A stretch of DNA of 64,000 bases from Pseudomonas sp. FP2335 (GTDB lineage Bacteria > Pseudomonadota > Gammaproteobacteria > Pseudomonadales > Pseudomonadaceae): positions 1,075,501 to 1,139,500 of the forward strand of contig NZ_CP117437.1 in NCBI RefSeq assembly GCF_030687535.1. The letters run 5' to 3'. Under the pieces are notes generated by a model. That model was not told the DNA's origin and did not search any database. It saw only the letters and a list, made by a program, of their open reading frames with translations. Positions 1 through 7,665 of the stretch are shown piece after piece (position 1 is the stretch's first letter; the number at the start of each line of letters is the position of its first letter). A program made the position numbers and the translations under genes.

Positions 1-1583
1 TGGCGTTCATAATTCGCCTCCCATTCCAGACCACGGCCATTCCAGACTAGCGATGACCCCGGCAGAATCGTGCCCCGCCCCCCGTTGACCGCATGGGAAA
101 GTTCATGTTGAAGAATAACCAGTGGAGGCCGCTGGTGCCCGGGAGCAATGAATGATCGGTCATACTCAACCGCTGGGTTTTGCGCCGGAGTGCCTGCAAC
201 ACCGTTTTTTATTACGCCAGGCGTGCGCGCCAAACCCTGCTCCGGGGGGGGCATGCGACGCCCGCCCGGGTCGTCGTAATAATAGAAACTACCTGATACG
301 CCTTCTTTCAGGGTCACAGGTGCATCAAGCGAATCTATGATTTTCAGGGTTTCCTGCCCGGCCCGAGTGCTTCTCAGGGCCTCCAGGTCATCCTTCACGC
401 GCTGAGTGAACGAAGGACTACCCTGGATGTTAATGCCGCGCGCGCCGGCATCAGGGGAGGGTATTGTGTGCTCAAAGGACGACGATGGGTGGACGTGACT
501 AAGATCGTCTGCTCTTTCCCCAATGACATGATCATTCCTGGAGCGTGTCTGCACCCAGTCGTTACCTTTGCCTGGAACAATAGTGCTGCTGTCACCCGCG
601 TAGATGTAGTCATCTCCGTTCCCTCCAAACAACACGTTACGACCCCTCCCGCCATAGATGAGGTCCCTGCCGTCTCCCCCGTCCACGTAGTTGATTTTCG
701 TATCTGGCCCTCCACCCGCACGTATCTCATCACTGCCAGGTCCACCGTAAATCGTTGCATGTCCTGAGCCACCAGTGATGAAGTCATCCCCATCACCGCC
801 TTCAGCGTAGCCTTCGCCACTTCCCAGATTGATATTGTCCTGGCCAGACCCTCCGTAGATTTTGGTCCTTCCAGATCCGGCGAACGCGCTATCATCGCCC
901 CTTCCAAGGTTGATGTTGACGTCATGTGCGAGTCTGTTATCAATAACGACGGAATCGTTCCCATCGCCAGTCTTGACATCAATGGTCTGTTGATTACGCC
1001 TGTTTGCCTCAAAAGGAATCTCGTAAGACCGCCCGTTTACCTGTGCAAGAACTCCGCCATTTCGCCCCTCGGTAACATAAACCGCATCATTTCCCTGGCC
1101 GGTTTCAATCGACAGCCTTTCGTGGGTTGTATTTGAGCCATTCGGGCGCCCTGCGGAGTATTTAATTCGAACATTCCCATCATTGAGTCCGTTATTCAGG
1201 TCAACCTTGGTTGGCGCAGACGATGATTGAGGGCTGCCGTATTGAATCGGTCCTTCACGGCCTTGGGCCTCATAGCGGATTTGTTCTGGCGTGGGACCGC
1301 GCTGATAGCTGGAACCACCGCCGCCCCTTTGATCAGGGTGACGGGACATACCGCCCGCGTCGCCTTGGGGAATCGAGCTAACGCTGATCGAGCGCTGCTC
1401 CGATGTGGAGGGTTCAGAGTTGTTGTTGTACGTAAATGGCACATTCGCCATGTAAGGCGCAGCGTTCGCCGCTTGATAGGCAGGGTCGCTCGCATTGTTA
1501 TAGGCGGCTTGCTCTTTATTATCCTCGCTTGATTGTTTTCGTTGCACGGCGTTGGACGAAGAAACTGAATATGACGTGTCCAT
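1..1583 (-). CDS. M91-type zinc metallopeptidase with RTX-like repeats, candidate type III effector (3' end missing)
   Basis: The frame is open from an ATG at 1583 to the window edge (527 codons), so the C-terminus lies outside. AGAGG sits about 5 nt before the ATG. Residues 1-50 are polar and Ser-rich (8 Ser) with no hydrophobic signal peptide. Residues about 205-343 carry Gly/Asp repeats of the GGxGxD kind (GGSGQD, GGDGDD, GGPGSD, GGDGRD, GGNGDD), as in calcium-binding RTX modules. Residues 493-497 read HELSH, an HEXXH zinc site in a context (VILQHELSHAV, then EWEANYER) resembling peptidase family M91, the family of the secreted effector NleD. Codons such as AGA, AGG, ATA and GGA are commoner than in neighbouring genes, which hints at transfer. 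A hrp-box-like promoter lies just upstream. The metallopeptidase call is firm; the effector role is inferred. Alternatively it could be a type I-secreted RTX protease-like protein, but no C-terminal signal is visible. Confidence 0.82.
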   Translation of the reverse strand, partial: MDTSYSVSSSNAVQRKQSSEDNKEQAAYNNASDPAYQAANAAPYMANVPFTYNNNSEPSTSEQRSISVSSIPQGDAGGMSRHPDQRGGGGSSYQRGPTPEQIRYEAQGREGPIQYGSPQSSSAPTKVDLNNGLNDGNVRIKYSAGRPNGSNTTHERLSIETGQGNDAVYVTEGRNGGVLAQVNGRSYEIPFEANRRNQQTIDVKTGDGNDSVVIDNRLAHDVNINLGRGDDSAFAGSGRTKIYGGSGQDNINLGSGEGYAEGGDGDDFITGGSGHATIYGGPGSDEIRAGGGPDTKINYVDGGDGRDLIYGGRGRNVLFGGNGDDYIYAGDSSTIVPGKGNDWVQTRSRNDHVIGERADDLSHVHPSSSFEHTIPSPDAGARGINIQGSPSFTQRVKDDLEALRSTRAGQETLKIIDSLDAPVTLKEGVSGSFYYYDDPGGRRMPPPEQGLARTPGVIKNGVAGTPAQNPAVEYDRSFIAPGHQRPPLVILQHELSHAVNGGRGTILPGSSLVWNGRGLEWEANYER

Positions 1584-1619
1584 CGGTACCTCTCATTGCG
1601 TAGAAAGGGTTATGACACG

Positions 1620-1647
1620 TTTGTGGTATCCAGATCTGAAGTGTTCC
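1620..1647 (-). promoter_or_regulatory. hrp-box-like (HrpL/RspL sigma factor) promoter
   Basis: On the minus strand the sequence reads GGAACA, 15 bases, then CCACAAA. The published HrpL box is GGAACC-N15/16-CCACNNA, so only the sixth base differs. It ends 36 bases before the ATG at 1583 and points into the M91 gene. No other gene uses this interval. The match was made by eye; a chance match cannot be excluded without a genome-wide count. Confidence 0.65.
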
Positions 1648-1833
1648 TTCAGATAATTCCGCAAAGGCTCGCGCACTGGCTTACCCCTGTGTGTATTGCC
1701 GAAAGACGCGCCGTGGAGAATCCTGCCCTGACCCTTCGGCCAGGGCGCACACAGCGCGCCGTTGCAGGTTATGAACTGAACGAGTTTGCGCAGAAAGCCA
1801 AAAGCCCTCCCTCATTGGATTGGTGTTGGAGTC

Positions 1834-2418
1834 TTAGATCCAGCCGCTGCTCTGCATGGCCTTGTACACCGCAACCACCGCCAGTACGAAAAACGCCGTA
1901 GCCGCCAATCGCCGAATCAAGGTCAGCGGCAGCTTCTCCGCCGCAAAATTTCCCGCCAGAACCACCGGCACGTTGGCAATCAGCATGCCCAGCGTCGTGC
2001 CGATAATCACCAGCCACAACTCGGGATACTGTGCCGCCAGCATCACTGTGGCGATCTGGGTCTTGTCACCGATTTCGGCGAGGAAGAATGCGATCAGCGT
2101 GGTCAGGAACGGCCCGAACTTGCGGGTGGTGCTGGCTTCGTCGTCATCGAGTTTGTCCGGCACCAAGGTCCACAGCGCGGTGGCGCAAAAGCTCGCTGCG
2201 AGGATCCAGTGCAGCACCGCATCCGAGAAGAAGCTGCCAAACCACGCCCCCACGGCACCGGCGGCCGCATGGTTGGCCAGGGTCGCGGCGACGATGCCGG
2301 CGATGATCGGCCAGGGTTTGCGAAAGCGTGCGGCAAGGATGAGCGCGAGCAGTTGCGTCTTGTCGCCGATTTCGGCCAAGGCAACGATTGCGGTAGGAAC
2401 GAGTAATGAATCCAGCAT
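1834..2418 (-). CDS. UPF0016 family manganese exporter (MneA/GDT1-like)
   Basis: A 194-residue membrane protein, the normal size for bacterial UPF0016. It has two homologous halves, each with the family signature E-x-G-D-K-T (AEIGDKTQLLAL near residue 15 and AEIGDKTQIATV about 110 residues further on), which form the cation site, with about six hydrophobic segments around them. Known members export Mn2+ (MneA of Vibrio) or move Mn2+/Ca2+ (GDT1/TMEM165). The start at 2418 is chosen because MLDSLL fits the family N-terminus; an upstream in-frame extension would run through the riboswitch hairpins. The yybP-ykoY manganese aptamer upstream supports a role in manganese detoxification. Confidence 0.88.
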   Translation of the reverse strand: MLDSLLVPTAIVALAEIGDKTQLLALILAARFRKPWPIIAGIVAATLANHAAAGAVGAWFGSFFSDAVLHWILAASFCATALWTLVPDKLDDDEASTTRKFGPFLTTLIAFFLAEIGDKTQIATVMLAAQYPELWLVIIGTTLGMLIANVPVVLAGNFAAEKLPLTLIRRLAATAFFVLAVVAVYKAMQSSGWI

Positions 2419-2451
2419 CAGGTAGGTTTCCAGGGGCGGGTCGACACGGCT

Positions 2452-2496
2452 ATGACACGTACAGCCTTCCCGCCCCGGGTAAGGTGTGCGTGTCAT
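2452..2496 (-). promoter_or_regulatory. Leader hairpin, probable riboswitch expression platform
   Basis: Between the aptamer and the UPF0016 start is a long imperfect hairpin: outer arms ATGACACG and CGTGTCAT pair perfectly, followed by inner pairs ACA/TGT and CCTT/AAGG around a GC-rich loop. It ends 33 bases before the start codon. There is no U-tract after it, so it more likely affects ribosome access or an alternative fold than acting as an intrinsic terminator. The mechanism is inferred. Confidence 0.5.
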
Positions 2497-2531
2497 AGGT
2501 CTTGTCAAACCCTGGTCCGTCTGTGCGGACA

Positions 2532-2620
2532 CCTGGGTCGCATACGCCATGGCCTGTTGACCAAGTATGTTGACGTATGCCGGACGAGCATGGCGCTCGT
2601 GGGAGACTACTCCCCTAGGA
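2532..2620 (-). promoter_or_regulatory. yybP-ykoY manganese riboswitch aptamer
   Basis: The minus strand carries the conserved loop sequence GGGGAGTAG near the 5' end and GTCAACATACTTGG in the second arm, matching the yybP-ykoY consensus closely. Closing helices can be drawn: CCTAGGG with CCCAGG (P1), ACGAGC with GCTCGT, and GCATACG with CGTATGC. It lies upstream of a UPF0016 gene, a known class of target. The known ligand is Mn2+, which normally turns the exporter on. Confidence 0.87.
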
Positions 2621-2626
2621 CGGAGC

Positions 2627-2657
2627 GGATTCTGCCTAGGCAGAATCCATTCGGCAA
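2627..2657 (-). promoter_or_regulatory. Putative promoter overlapping a perfect 22-bp palindrome
   Basis: Positions 2627-2648 form a perfect inverted repeat with arms GGATTCTGCCT and AGGCAGAATCC and no spacer. On the minus strand, TTGCCG (2652-2657) and CAGAAT (2629-2634) are 17 bp apart and could be the -35 and -10 elements for the riboswitch transcript. The palindrome would then cover the spacer and -10, as an operator would. It could also be a weak terminator for rsmC, but no T-run follows. Confidence 0.35.
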
Positions 2658-2678
2658 GCCTTCTTTTTCAAACACCCG

Positions 2679-3677
2679 TCAGCCGCGCTTGGCGCGATAG
2701 ATGCGGAAGCCATTGCCTTCGGCCTTGATTGCGCACACGCCTAGATGCTCTTCGATCAGTGGTTGGTACTTCAGGAAACTGTTGGCGACCAAGCGCAGTT
2801 CGCCGCCTTTTGCCAGATGTTTCGCCGCTTTTCGCAGCAGGTTTTCCGTGGCGAAGTAATCGGTGTGTACACCGACATGGAACGGCGGATTGCTCAGAAT
2901 CGTGTTCAAACCCATCGGCGCAGCGTCGATTCCGTCGCCCGTCAGCACCTCGGCTTCCAGACCGTTGGCAGCCAGGGTCAAGCGACTGCTGGCCGCGGCG
3001 AACGCATCGACATCAAGCATCGTCACTGCGTTGTGCGGGTAGCGACGCTTGACCGCAGCACCGAGCACGCCCGCGCCACAACCGAAATCCAGGAGGTGAC
3101 CGCTCGGCAGTTTATCCAGATGCTCCAGCAGCAGTTCCGTACCGCGATCCAGGCGACCATGGCTGAATACCCCCGGCAAACTCACGACCTTCAGCGGCCC
3201 TTCAGCCAGTGGCACTTCGAAAACCTGAGCCAGGCTTTCCAGTTCGATCGCTTGCGGTGCGTTGGTCACGGTGACTTGCCACAGCTGGCAGTGCCGCGCG
3301 TTATCCAGCTTGCGTGGTTTGCCAAAGGGGGTCATCTGCTTGGCGGCGCTTTCGATGCCGGCTTTTTTTTCCCCCACCAGGAACAGCTCCGCAGCGGGCA
3401 GACGAGCGGCCACGGCATTGAGCAGATAGTCGGTGAGATCCTTGGACTTGGGCAGGAAGATCACCGCCGCATCAAATGCCCGCTCGGGCACATTCACGCC
3501 GAACTGGCTGCGCTCGGGGAAGCGTGCATCGAGCGCCGCCTGGTCGCCGGCGTGCCAGCACCAGCCGTGGGCGTTGGGCAGGCGGCCCAGCAGATCATCG
3601 GCAGGCAAGCCGACGAGCAGCACGTTGCCTTGAAAAAGTTCGGCCTGACGAAGCAGTACTTCACTGCGCGGATCCAT
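2679..3677 (-). CDS. rsmC: 16S rRNA (guanine-1207-N2)-methyltransferase
   Basis: A 332-residue protein with the duplicated methyltransferase layout of RsmC: a degenerate N-terminal half and a C-terminal catalytic half. The SAM-binding motif [11 protein letters not shown] lies near residue 195 and the catalytic NPPFH motif (LSNPPFHVG) near residue 262. RsmC methylates N2 of G1207 in 16S rRNA of the 30S subunit, using S-adenosylmethionine. The ATG at 3677 has AAGGAG about 6 nt upstream. It sits on the same strand as the dehydrogenase gene starting upstream at 4673, 30 bases apart, so the two may share a transcript. Confidence 0.95.
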   Translation of the reverse strand: MDPRSEVLLRQAELFQGNVLLVGLPADDLLGRLPNAHGWCWHAGDQAALDARFPERSQFGVNVPERAFDAAVIFLPKSKDLTDYLLNAVAARLPAAELFLVGEKKAGIESAAKQMTPFGKPRKLDNARHCQLWQVTVTNAPQAIELESLAQVFEVPLAEGPLKVVSLPGVFSHGRLDRGTELLLEHLDKLPSGHLLDFGCGAGVLGAAVKRRYPHNAVTMLDVDAFAAASSRLTLAANGLEAEVLTGDGIDAAPMGLNTILSNPPFHVGVHTDYFATENLLRKAAKHLAKGGELRLVANSFLKYQPLIEEHLGVCAIKAEGNGFRIYRAKRG

Positions 3678-3707
3678 GGTCTGCTCCTTGAAAAGGGGCG
3701 CAGTTTA

Positions 3708-4673
3708 TCAACTCACAACCCGCAGCGGGGCACCGCTGAAAAAGCCCCGGGCGTTTTCCGCCAGTTGGCCGACGATGCGCTGGCGTGCTTCGCGACTGCC
3801 CCAGGCATTGTGGGGCGTGACGATCAGTCGAGGGATGTCGCCGGCCAGCAGCGGATTGCCGTTGACCGGCGGCTCTACACTCAGCACATCGGTCGCCGCG
3901 CCGCCCAGATGGCCATTGCGCAGCGCGTCGGCCAGGGCCTGTTCATTGATCAAGCCACCGCGCGCAGTGTTGACGATAAAGGCGCCGGGCTTGAGCAGTG
4001 CCAGTTCGCGGGCGCCGATAAAGTCGCGGGTGTGTTCGTTCAGCGGGCAGTGCAAGGTCAGGGCGTCGACCTGCATCAGCAATTCGTCCAGCGGCACGCG
4101 GTCGGCGCGGGCAGGGCGCCCGGGAATCGCGCCGAGCAGCACGCGCATGCCAAACGCTTCGGCCAGGCGCGCGACGGCGCTACCCAATTCACCGTGGCCA
4201 AGCAGGCCGAGGGTTTTGCCTTCCAGCTCGACAATCGGGTGATCCAGCAGGCAGAACTGCTTGGCTTGCTGCCATTTGCCGGCGCTGACATCCCGCTGGT
4301 AATCGTTCAAGCGCGTCGCCAGGTTGAGCAACAGCATGATCGTGTGCTGCGCCACCGACGGCGTGCCGTAGCCCTGGCAATTGCTCACGGTGATGCCATG
4401 GGCGCGGGCGGCTTCGAGGTCGATGTTGTTGGTGCCGGTGGCCGACACCAGGATCAACTTGAGCTCGGGGCAAGCGGCCAGGGTTTCGGGGTTGAGCGCA
4501 ATCTTGTTACTGATCGCCACTTGGGCGCCTTGCAGGCGTTCGATCACGTTCTGCGGCGTGGTCTGCTCGAACAGCTGCAGTTCGCTGAAGCTGTTTCGCA
4601 GCTCGCTGAGGTCGAGGTCTCCCAAATCCAGTGAGGGATGATCGAGGAAGACGGCGCGGCGATTGTTCGTCAT
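3708..4673 (-). CDS. D-2-hydroxyacid dehydrogenase (glycerate dehydrogenase-like)
   Basis: A 321-residue NAD(P)-dependent D-isomer-specific 2-hydroxyacid dehydrogenase. It shows a Rossmann GxGxxG (GHGELG) near residue 150, the Arg of NTARGG near residue 235 and the catalytic His of TPHNAWGS near residue 290. The start at 4673 (ATG, AGG 8 nt upstream) is preferred over an in-frame TTG three bases earlier. Family members reduce hydroxypyruvate or glyoxylate, or oxidise D-glycerate; the exact substrate cannot be read from sequence. It lies 30 bases upstream of rsmC on the same strand, a housekeeping pairing without obvious metabolic logic. Confidence 0.85.
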   Translation of the reverse strand: MTNNRRAVFLDHPSLDLGDLDLSELRNSFSELQLFEQTTPQNVIERLQGAQVAISNKIALNPETLAACPELKLILVSATGTNNIDLEAARAHGITVSNCQGYGTPSVAQHTIMLLLNLATRLNDYQRDVSAGKWQQAKQFCLLDHPIVELEGKTLGLLGHGELGSAVARLAEAFGMRVLLGAIPGRPARADRVPLDELLMQVDALTLHCPLNEHTRDFIGARELALLKPGAFIVNTARGGLINEQALADALRNGHLGGAATDVLSVEPPVNGNPLLAGDIPRLIVTPHNAWGSREARQRIVGQLAENARGFFSGAPLRVVS

Positions 4674-4759
4674 CAACTGTACCTTTTGCGACAGGGTTCG
4701 AAGGCGTAATCTCCCGAGCCTATCAGATGAAATAATCAGTTACTTGAATTGGAGTGAGC

Positions 4760-5392
4760 ATGTACGTCGCCGAGTTTTTGACCGTGGCACTGATTCACTT
4801 GTTGGCAGTGGCCAGCCCCGGCCCGGATTTCGCCGTGGTGGTACGGGAAAGTGTTACCCACGGCCGCCGCGCCGGGACCTGGACTGCGCTGGGCGTCGGC
4901 TCGGCGATTTTCCTGCACGTGGGCTACTCGCTACTCGGCATTGGCTTGATCGTGTCCCAGTCCATCGTGTTGTTCAACGCCCTGAAGTGGGCGGCGGCGG
5001 CCTACCTGCTGTACATCGGCTTCAAGGCCCTGCGCGCACAGCCGGCCAAGCCTGCGGCCGAGGGTGAATTGCACGCTGAAGTCGGCGAACGCACCGCGCG
5101 CGGGGCGTTCACTGCCGGCTTCGTGACCAATGGCCTGAACCCCAAGGCGACGTTGTTCTTCCTGTCACTGTTCACCGTAGTGATCAACCCGCACACGCCG
5201 TTGGCGATCCAGGCGGGTTATGGCTTGTACCTGGCAGTGGCCACGGCGGTGTGGTTCTGCCTGGTGGCCATGCTGTTTAGCCAACAGCGCGTGCGTGCAG
5301 GGTTTGCGCGGATGGGGCACTGGTTTGATCGGACGATGGGGGCGGTGTTGATTGCCATTGGGGTGAAGTTGGCGTTCACCAGCATGAAGTAA
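4760..5392 (+). CDS. LysE/RhtB family amino-acid exporter
   Basis: A 210-residue inner-membrane protein with the LysE-fold pattern of about six hydrophobic segments. The N-terminal signature SPGPDFAVVVRESVTHGRR and the later GFVTNGLNPKATLFFLSLF are characteristic of the family. The ATG at 4760 has GGAG five bases upstream; an in-frame GTG at 4754 is less likely. Homologues export threonine, homoserine, lysine or related amino acids by proton exchange; the substrate here is unknown. It is transcribed divergently from the dehydrogenase gene, with 86 bases between the starts, and is followed by a REP pair. Confidence 0.9.
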   Translation: MYVAEFLTVALIHLLAVASPGPDFAVVVRESVTHGRRAGTWTALGVGSAIFLHVGYSLLGIGLIVSQSIVLFNALKWAAAAYLLYIGFKALRAQPAKPAAEGELHAEVGERTARGAFTAGFVTNGLNPKATLFFLSLFTVVINPHTPLAIQAGYGLYLAVATAVWFCLVAMLFSQQRVRAGFARMGHWFDRTMGAVLIAIGVKLAFTSMK

Positions 5393-5414
5393 AACGTGAG
5401 CGGACGCAGTTCAA

Positions 5415-5504
5415 GTGTGGGAGGGGGCAGGCTCCCGACAGCATTGGGTCAGCCGGCTTATTTGTCGCTGACCCGCCGCAATCGGGGGTAAGCCCCCTCC
5501 CACG
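5415..5504. repeat. REP pair (BIME) with GTGGGAGGGGGC core
   Basis: Two inverted REP units, GTGTGGGAGGGGGC and, about 70 bases on, GCCCCCTCCCACG, flank a palindromic middle with GGGTCAGC and GCTGACCC. This is the standard Pseudomonas fluorescens REP doublet. A close relative with the same middle (TGACTGACCC side) lies at 11017-11106. Confidence 0.85.
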
Positions 5505-5651
5505 TTGAATCGGTGTGAAGTTGCATTGATGGCTCGGCGCCAGCACCTATAGGTTCCTGCAAATCATTCCTTTGGCTGATTTGGCTGAAACATAAGCGCT
5601 CTACAGTGCAGAACTTCCAGCCAAGACCGTGCAGTCATAAAAGGGATTCCT

Positions 5652-7334
5652 ATGTTGCAGACCCGTGTTATCCCCCCCGCCGAAGGCGCCTACCAATATC
5701 CGCTGTTGATCAAGCGCCTGTTGATGTCCGGGACCCGTTACGAGAAAACCCGGGAAATCGTCTACCGTGACAAGTTGCGCTACACCTATCCGACCTTGAT
5801 CGAGCGCGTCGCGCGCCTGGCCAATGTGTTGACCGAAGCCGGGGTAAAGGCCGGTGACACCGTGGCGGTGATGGACTGGGACAGCCATCGCTACCTGGAG
5901 TGCATGTTTGCCATCCCGATGATTGGCGCGGTGATCCACACCATCAACGTGCGTCTGTCGCCGGAACAGATTCTCTACACCATGAATCACGCCGAGGACC
6001 GCTTTGTGCTGGTCAACAGTGAGTTCGTGGGGCTTTACCAAGCCATCGCCGGGCAATTGACGACGGTCGACAAGACCTTGCTGCTCACCGACGGTGAATC
6101 GAAAACCGCCGAGCTGCCAGAGCTCGTGGGCGAGTACGAAACCCTGTTGGCCGCCGCCAGCCCGAAATACGACTTCCAGGATTTCGACGAAAATTCCGTC
6201 GCGACCACCTTCTACACCACCGGCACCACCGGCAACCCCAAGGGCGTGTACTTCACCCATCGCCAACTGGTGCTGCACACCATCGGTGTGGCGACCATCA
6301 TGGGCAGCGTCGACAGCGTGCGCCTGTTGGGCACCAACGATGTGTACATGCCGATCACGCCGATGTTCCACGTTCATGCGTGGGGCCTGCCGTATGTGGC
6401 GACCATGCTGGGCCTCAAGCAGGTCTATCCCGGCCGCTACGATCCGGAGTTTCTGGTGGAGTTGTGGCGCAAGGAGAAAGTCACTTTTTCCCATTGCGTG
6501 CCAACCATCCTGCAAATGCTGCTCAACGCCAAGGCTGCACAGGGCGTGGATTTTGGCGGCTGGAAAATCGTCATCGGTGGTAGCGCGCTCAACCGTACGC
6601 TGTACGAAGCTGCCAAGGCTCGTGGGATTCAACTGACGGCTGCGTACGGCATGTCCGAGACCGGGCCGTTGGTATCGTGTGCCCACCTCAACGAAGAACT
6701 GATGGCCGGCAGCGAGGACGAACGCACCACCTACCGCATCAAGGCCGGCGTGCCCGGGCCGTTAGTAGACGCGGCGATCATCGACAGCGAAGGCAACTTC
6801 CTGCCTGCCGATGGCGAGTCCCAAGGCGAGCTGGTGCTGCGTGCGCCATGGCTGACCGAAGGCTATTACAACGAGCCGCAGAAGGGCGCCGAGCTGTGGG
6901 AAGGCGGCTGGATGCACACCGGTGACGTGGCCACGCTGGATGCGTTTGGGGTGATCGATATTCGTGATCGCATCAAGGACGTGATCAAGACCGGCGGCGA
7001 ATGGGTCTCCTCCCTGGCCCTCGAAGATCTGGTCAGCCGTCACCCGGCGGTACGCGAAGTAGCGGTGGTGGGCATCGCCGATCCGCAGTGGGGTGAGCGT
7101 CCGTTCGCCTTGCTGGTGGTGCGTGATGGCCATGTGATAGGGGCCCGTGAGCTCAAGGAGCACCTCAAGCCGTTCGTGGAGTTGGGCCACCTGAGCAAGT
7201 GGGCGATTCCGAGTCAGATCGCCGTTGTTACGGAAATTCCCAAGACCAGCGTCGGCAAGCTCGACAAGAAACGTATCCGCATCGACATCATTGAATGGCA
7301 GGCCAACAACAGCACGTTCCTGTCCACCCTCTGA
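5652..7334 (+). CDS. Fatty acid--CoA ligase (AlkK-like medium-chain acyl-CoA synthetase)
   Basis: A 560-residue AMP-forming acyl-CoA synthetase that activates a carboxylic acid with ATP and CoA. The P-loop-like signature TFYTTGTTGNPKG lies near residues 180-195, the A5 motif AAYGMSETGP near 330, the A7/A8 aspartate of GGWMHTGDVA near 420 and the invariant lysine in TSVGKLDKK near 540. Length and sequence style match AlkK-type medium-chain fatty-acid ligases. AAGGGA lies 5 nt before the ATG. A hairpin terminator follows. DUF1302 and DUF1329 genes come next, an arrangement seen in Pseudomonas genomes and suggesting uptake plus activation of a lipid-like or hydrophobic substrate. The chain-length preference is inferred. 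Confidence 0.88.
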   Translation: MLQTRVIPPAEGAYQYPLLIKRLLMSGTRYEKTREIVYRDKLRYTYPTLIERVARLANVLTEAGVKAGDTVAVMDWDSHRYLECMFAIPMIGAVIHTINVRLSPEQILYTMNHAEDRFVLVNSEFVGLYQAIAGQLTTVDKTLLLTDGESKTAELPELVGEYETLLAAASPKYDFQDFDENSVATTFYTTGTTGNPKGVYFTHRQLVLHTIGVATIMGSVDSVRLLGTNDVYMPITPMFHVHAWGLPYVATMLGLKQVYPGRYDPEFLVELWRKEKVTFSHCVPTILQMLLNAKAAQGVDFGGWKIVIGGSALNRTLYEAAKARGIQLTAAYGMSETGPLVSCAHLNEELMAGSEDERTTYRIKAGVPGPLVDAAIIDSEGNFLPADGESQGELVLRAPWLTEGYYNEPQKGAELWEGGWMHTGDVATLDAFGVIDIRDRIKDVIKTGGEWVSSLALEDLVSRHPAVREVAVVGIADPQWGERPFALLVVRDGHVIGARELKEHLKPFVELGHLSKWAIPSQIAVVTEIPKTSVGKLDKKRIRIDIIEWQANNSTFLSTL

Positions 7335-7342
7335 CGCCCCTC

Positions 7343-7364
7343 GCCGTGCCCGCCCGGGCACGGC
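7343..7364 (+). terminator. Hairpin terminator after the acyl-CoA ligase gene
   Basis: A nine-pair stem (GCCGTGCCC with GGGCACGGC) with a four-base loop starts eight bases after the stop codon. The tail AATGCTCTATCTTG is only moderately T-rich, so termination may be partial. Confidence 0.55.
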
Positions 7365-7665
7365 AATGCTCTATCTTGCGCCTCTACTTGTGATTTGCCG
7401 ATTTTCAGCCATCCTTGCCGCGTCGGCCTTCGCCGACATGGCGAAAGGGTCGTGGCAGACGGGTCGGTGATGCAAATCACACTTTAGAGGGATCAAGCAC
7501 TACCCCCCGCTGGCTATAGTCCCTTCCAGAGTTTTTCAAGGATGTTCCGCTTTGGGCCATGGGGGCTCAGTTGCCGAGCGGCATTGGAATCGTTGTATTC
7601 CGGCCGTTACACGCATCACAGAATGAACTCTCTGCCATAACAATAATGCACATGGAGTAGCGTCG
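7365..7665 (+). promoter_or_regulatory. DUF1302 leader region with a Hfq/Crc target motif
   Basis: About 300 bases without a gene. At 7639-7646 the sequence AACAATAA fits the Pseudomonas catabolite-activity motif AANAAYAA, bound in mRNA by Hfq with Crc; it sits 20 bases before the DUF1302 ATG and just 5' of the ribosome site GGAG. This predicts translational repression on preferred carbon sources. I see no confident sigma70 promoter, though one must lie here if the terminator at 7343-7364 works. Confidence 0.55.

Noticed and set aside
395..1012. A 205-codon minus-strand frame inside the M91/RTX gene
   Set aside because: It is in a different frame from the 527-codon open frame that carries the RTX repeats, HEXXH motif, ribosome site and promoter.
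2627..2648. The 22-bp palindrome as rsmC terminator
   Set aside because: No T-run follows in either direction, and a terminator has no need for a loop-less perfect palindrome.
2745..4634. A 629-codon open frame on the plus strand across rsmC and the dehydrogenase gene
   Set aside because: It spans two real genes on the other strand and the gap between them, which a real gene would hardly do.
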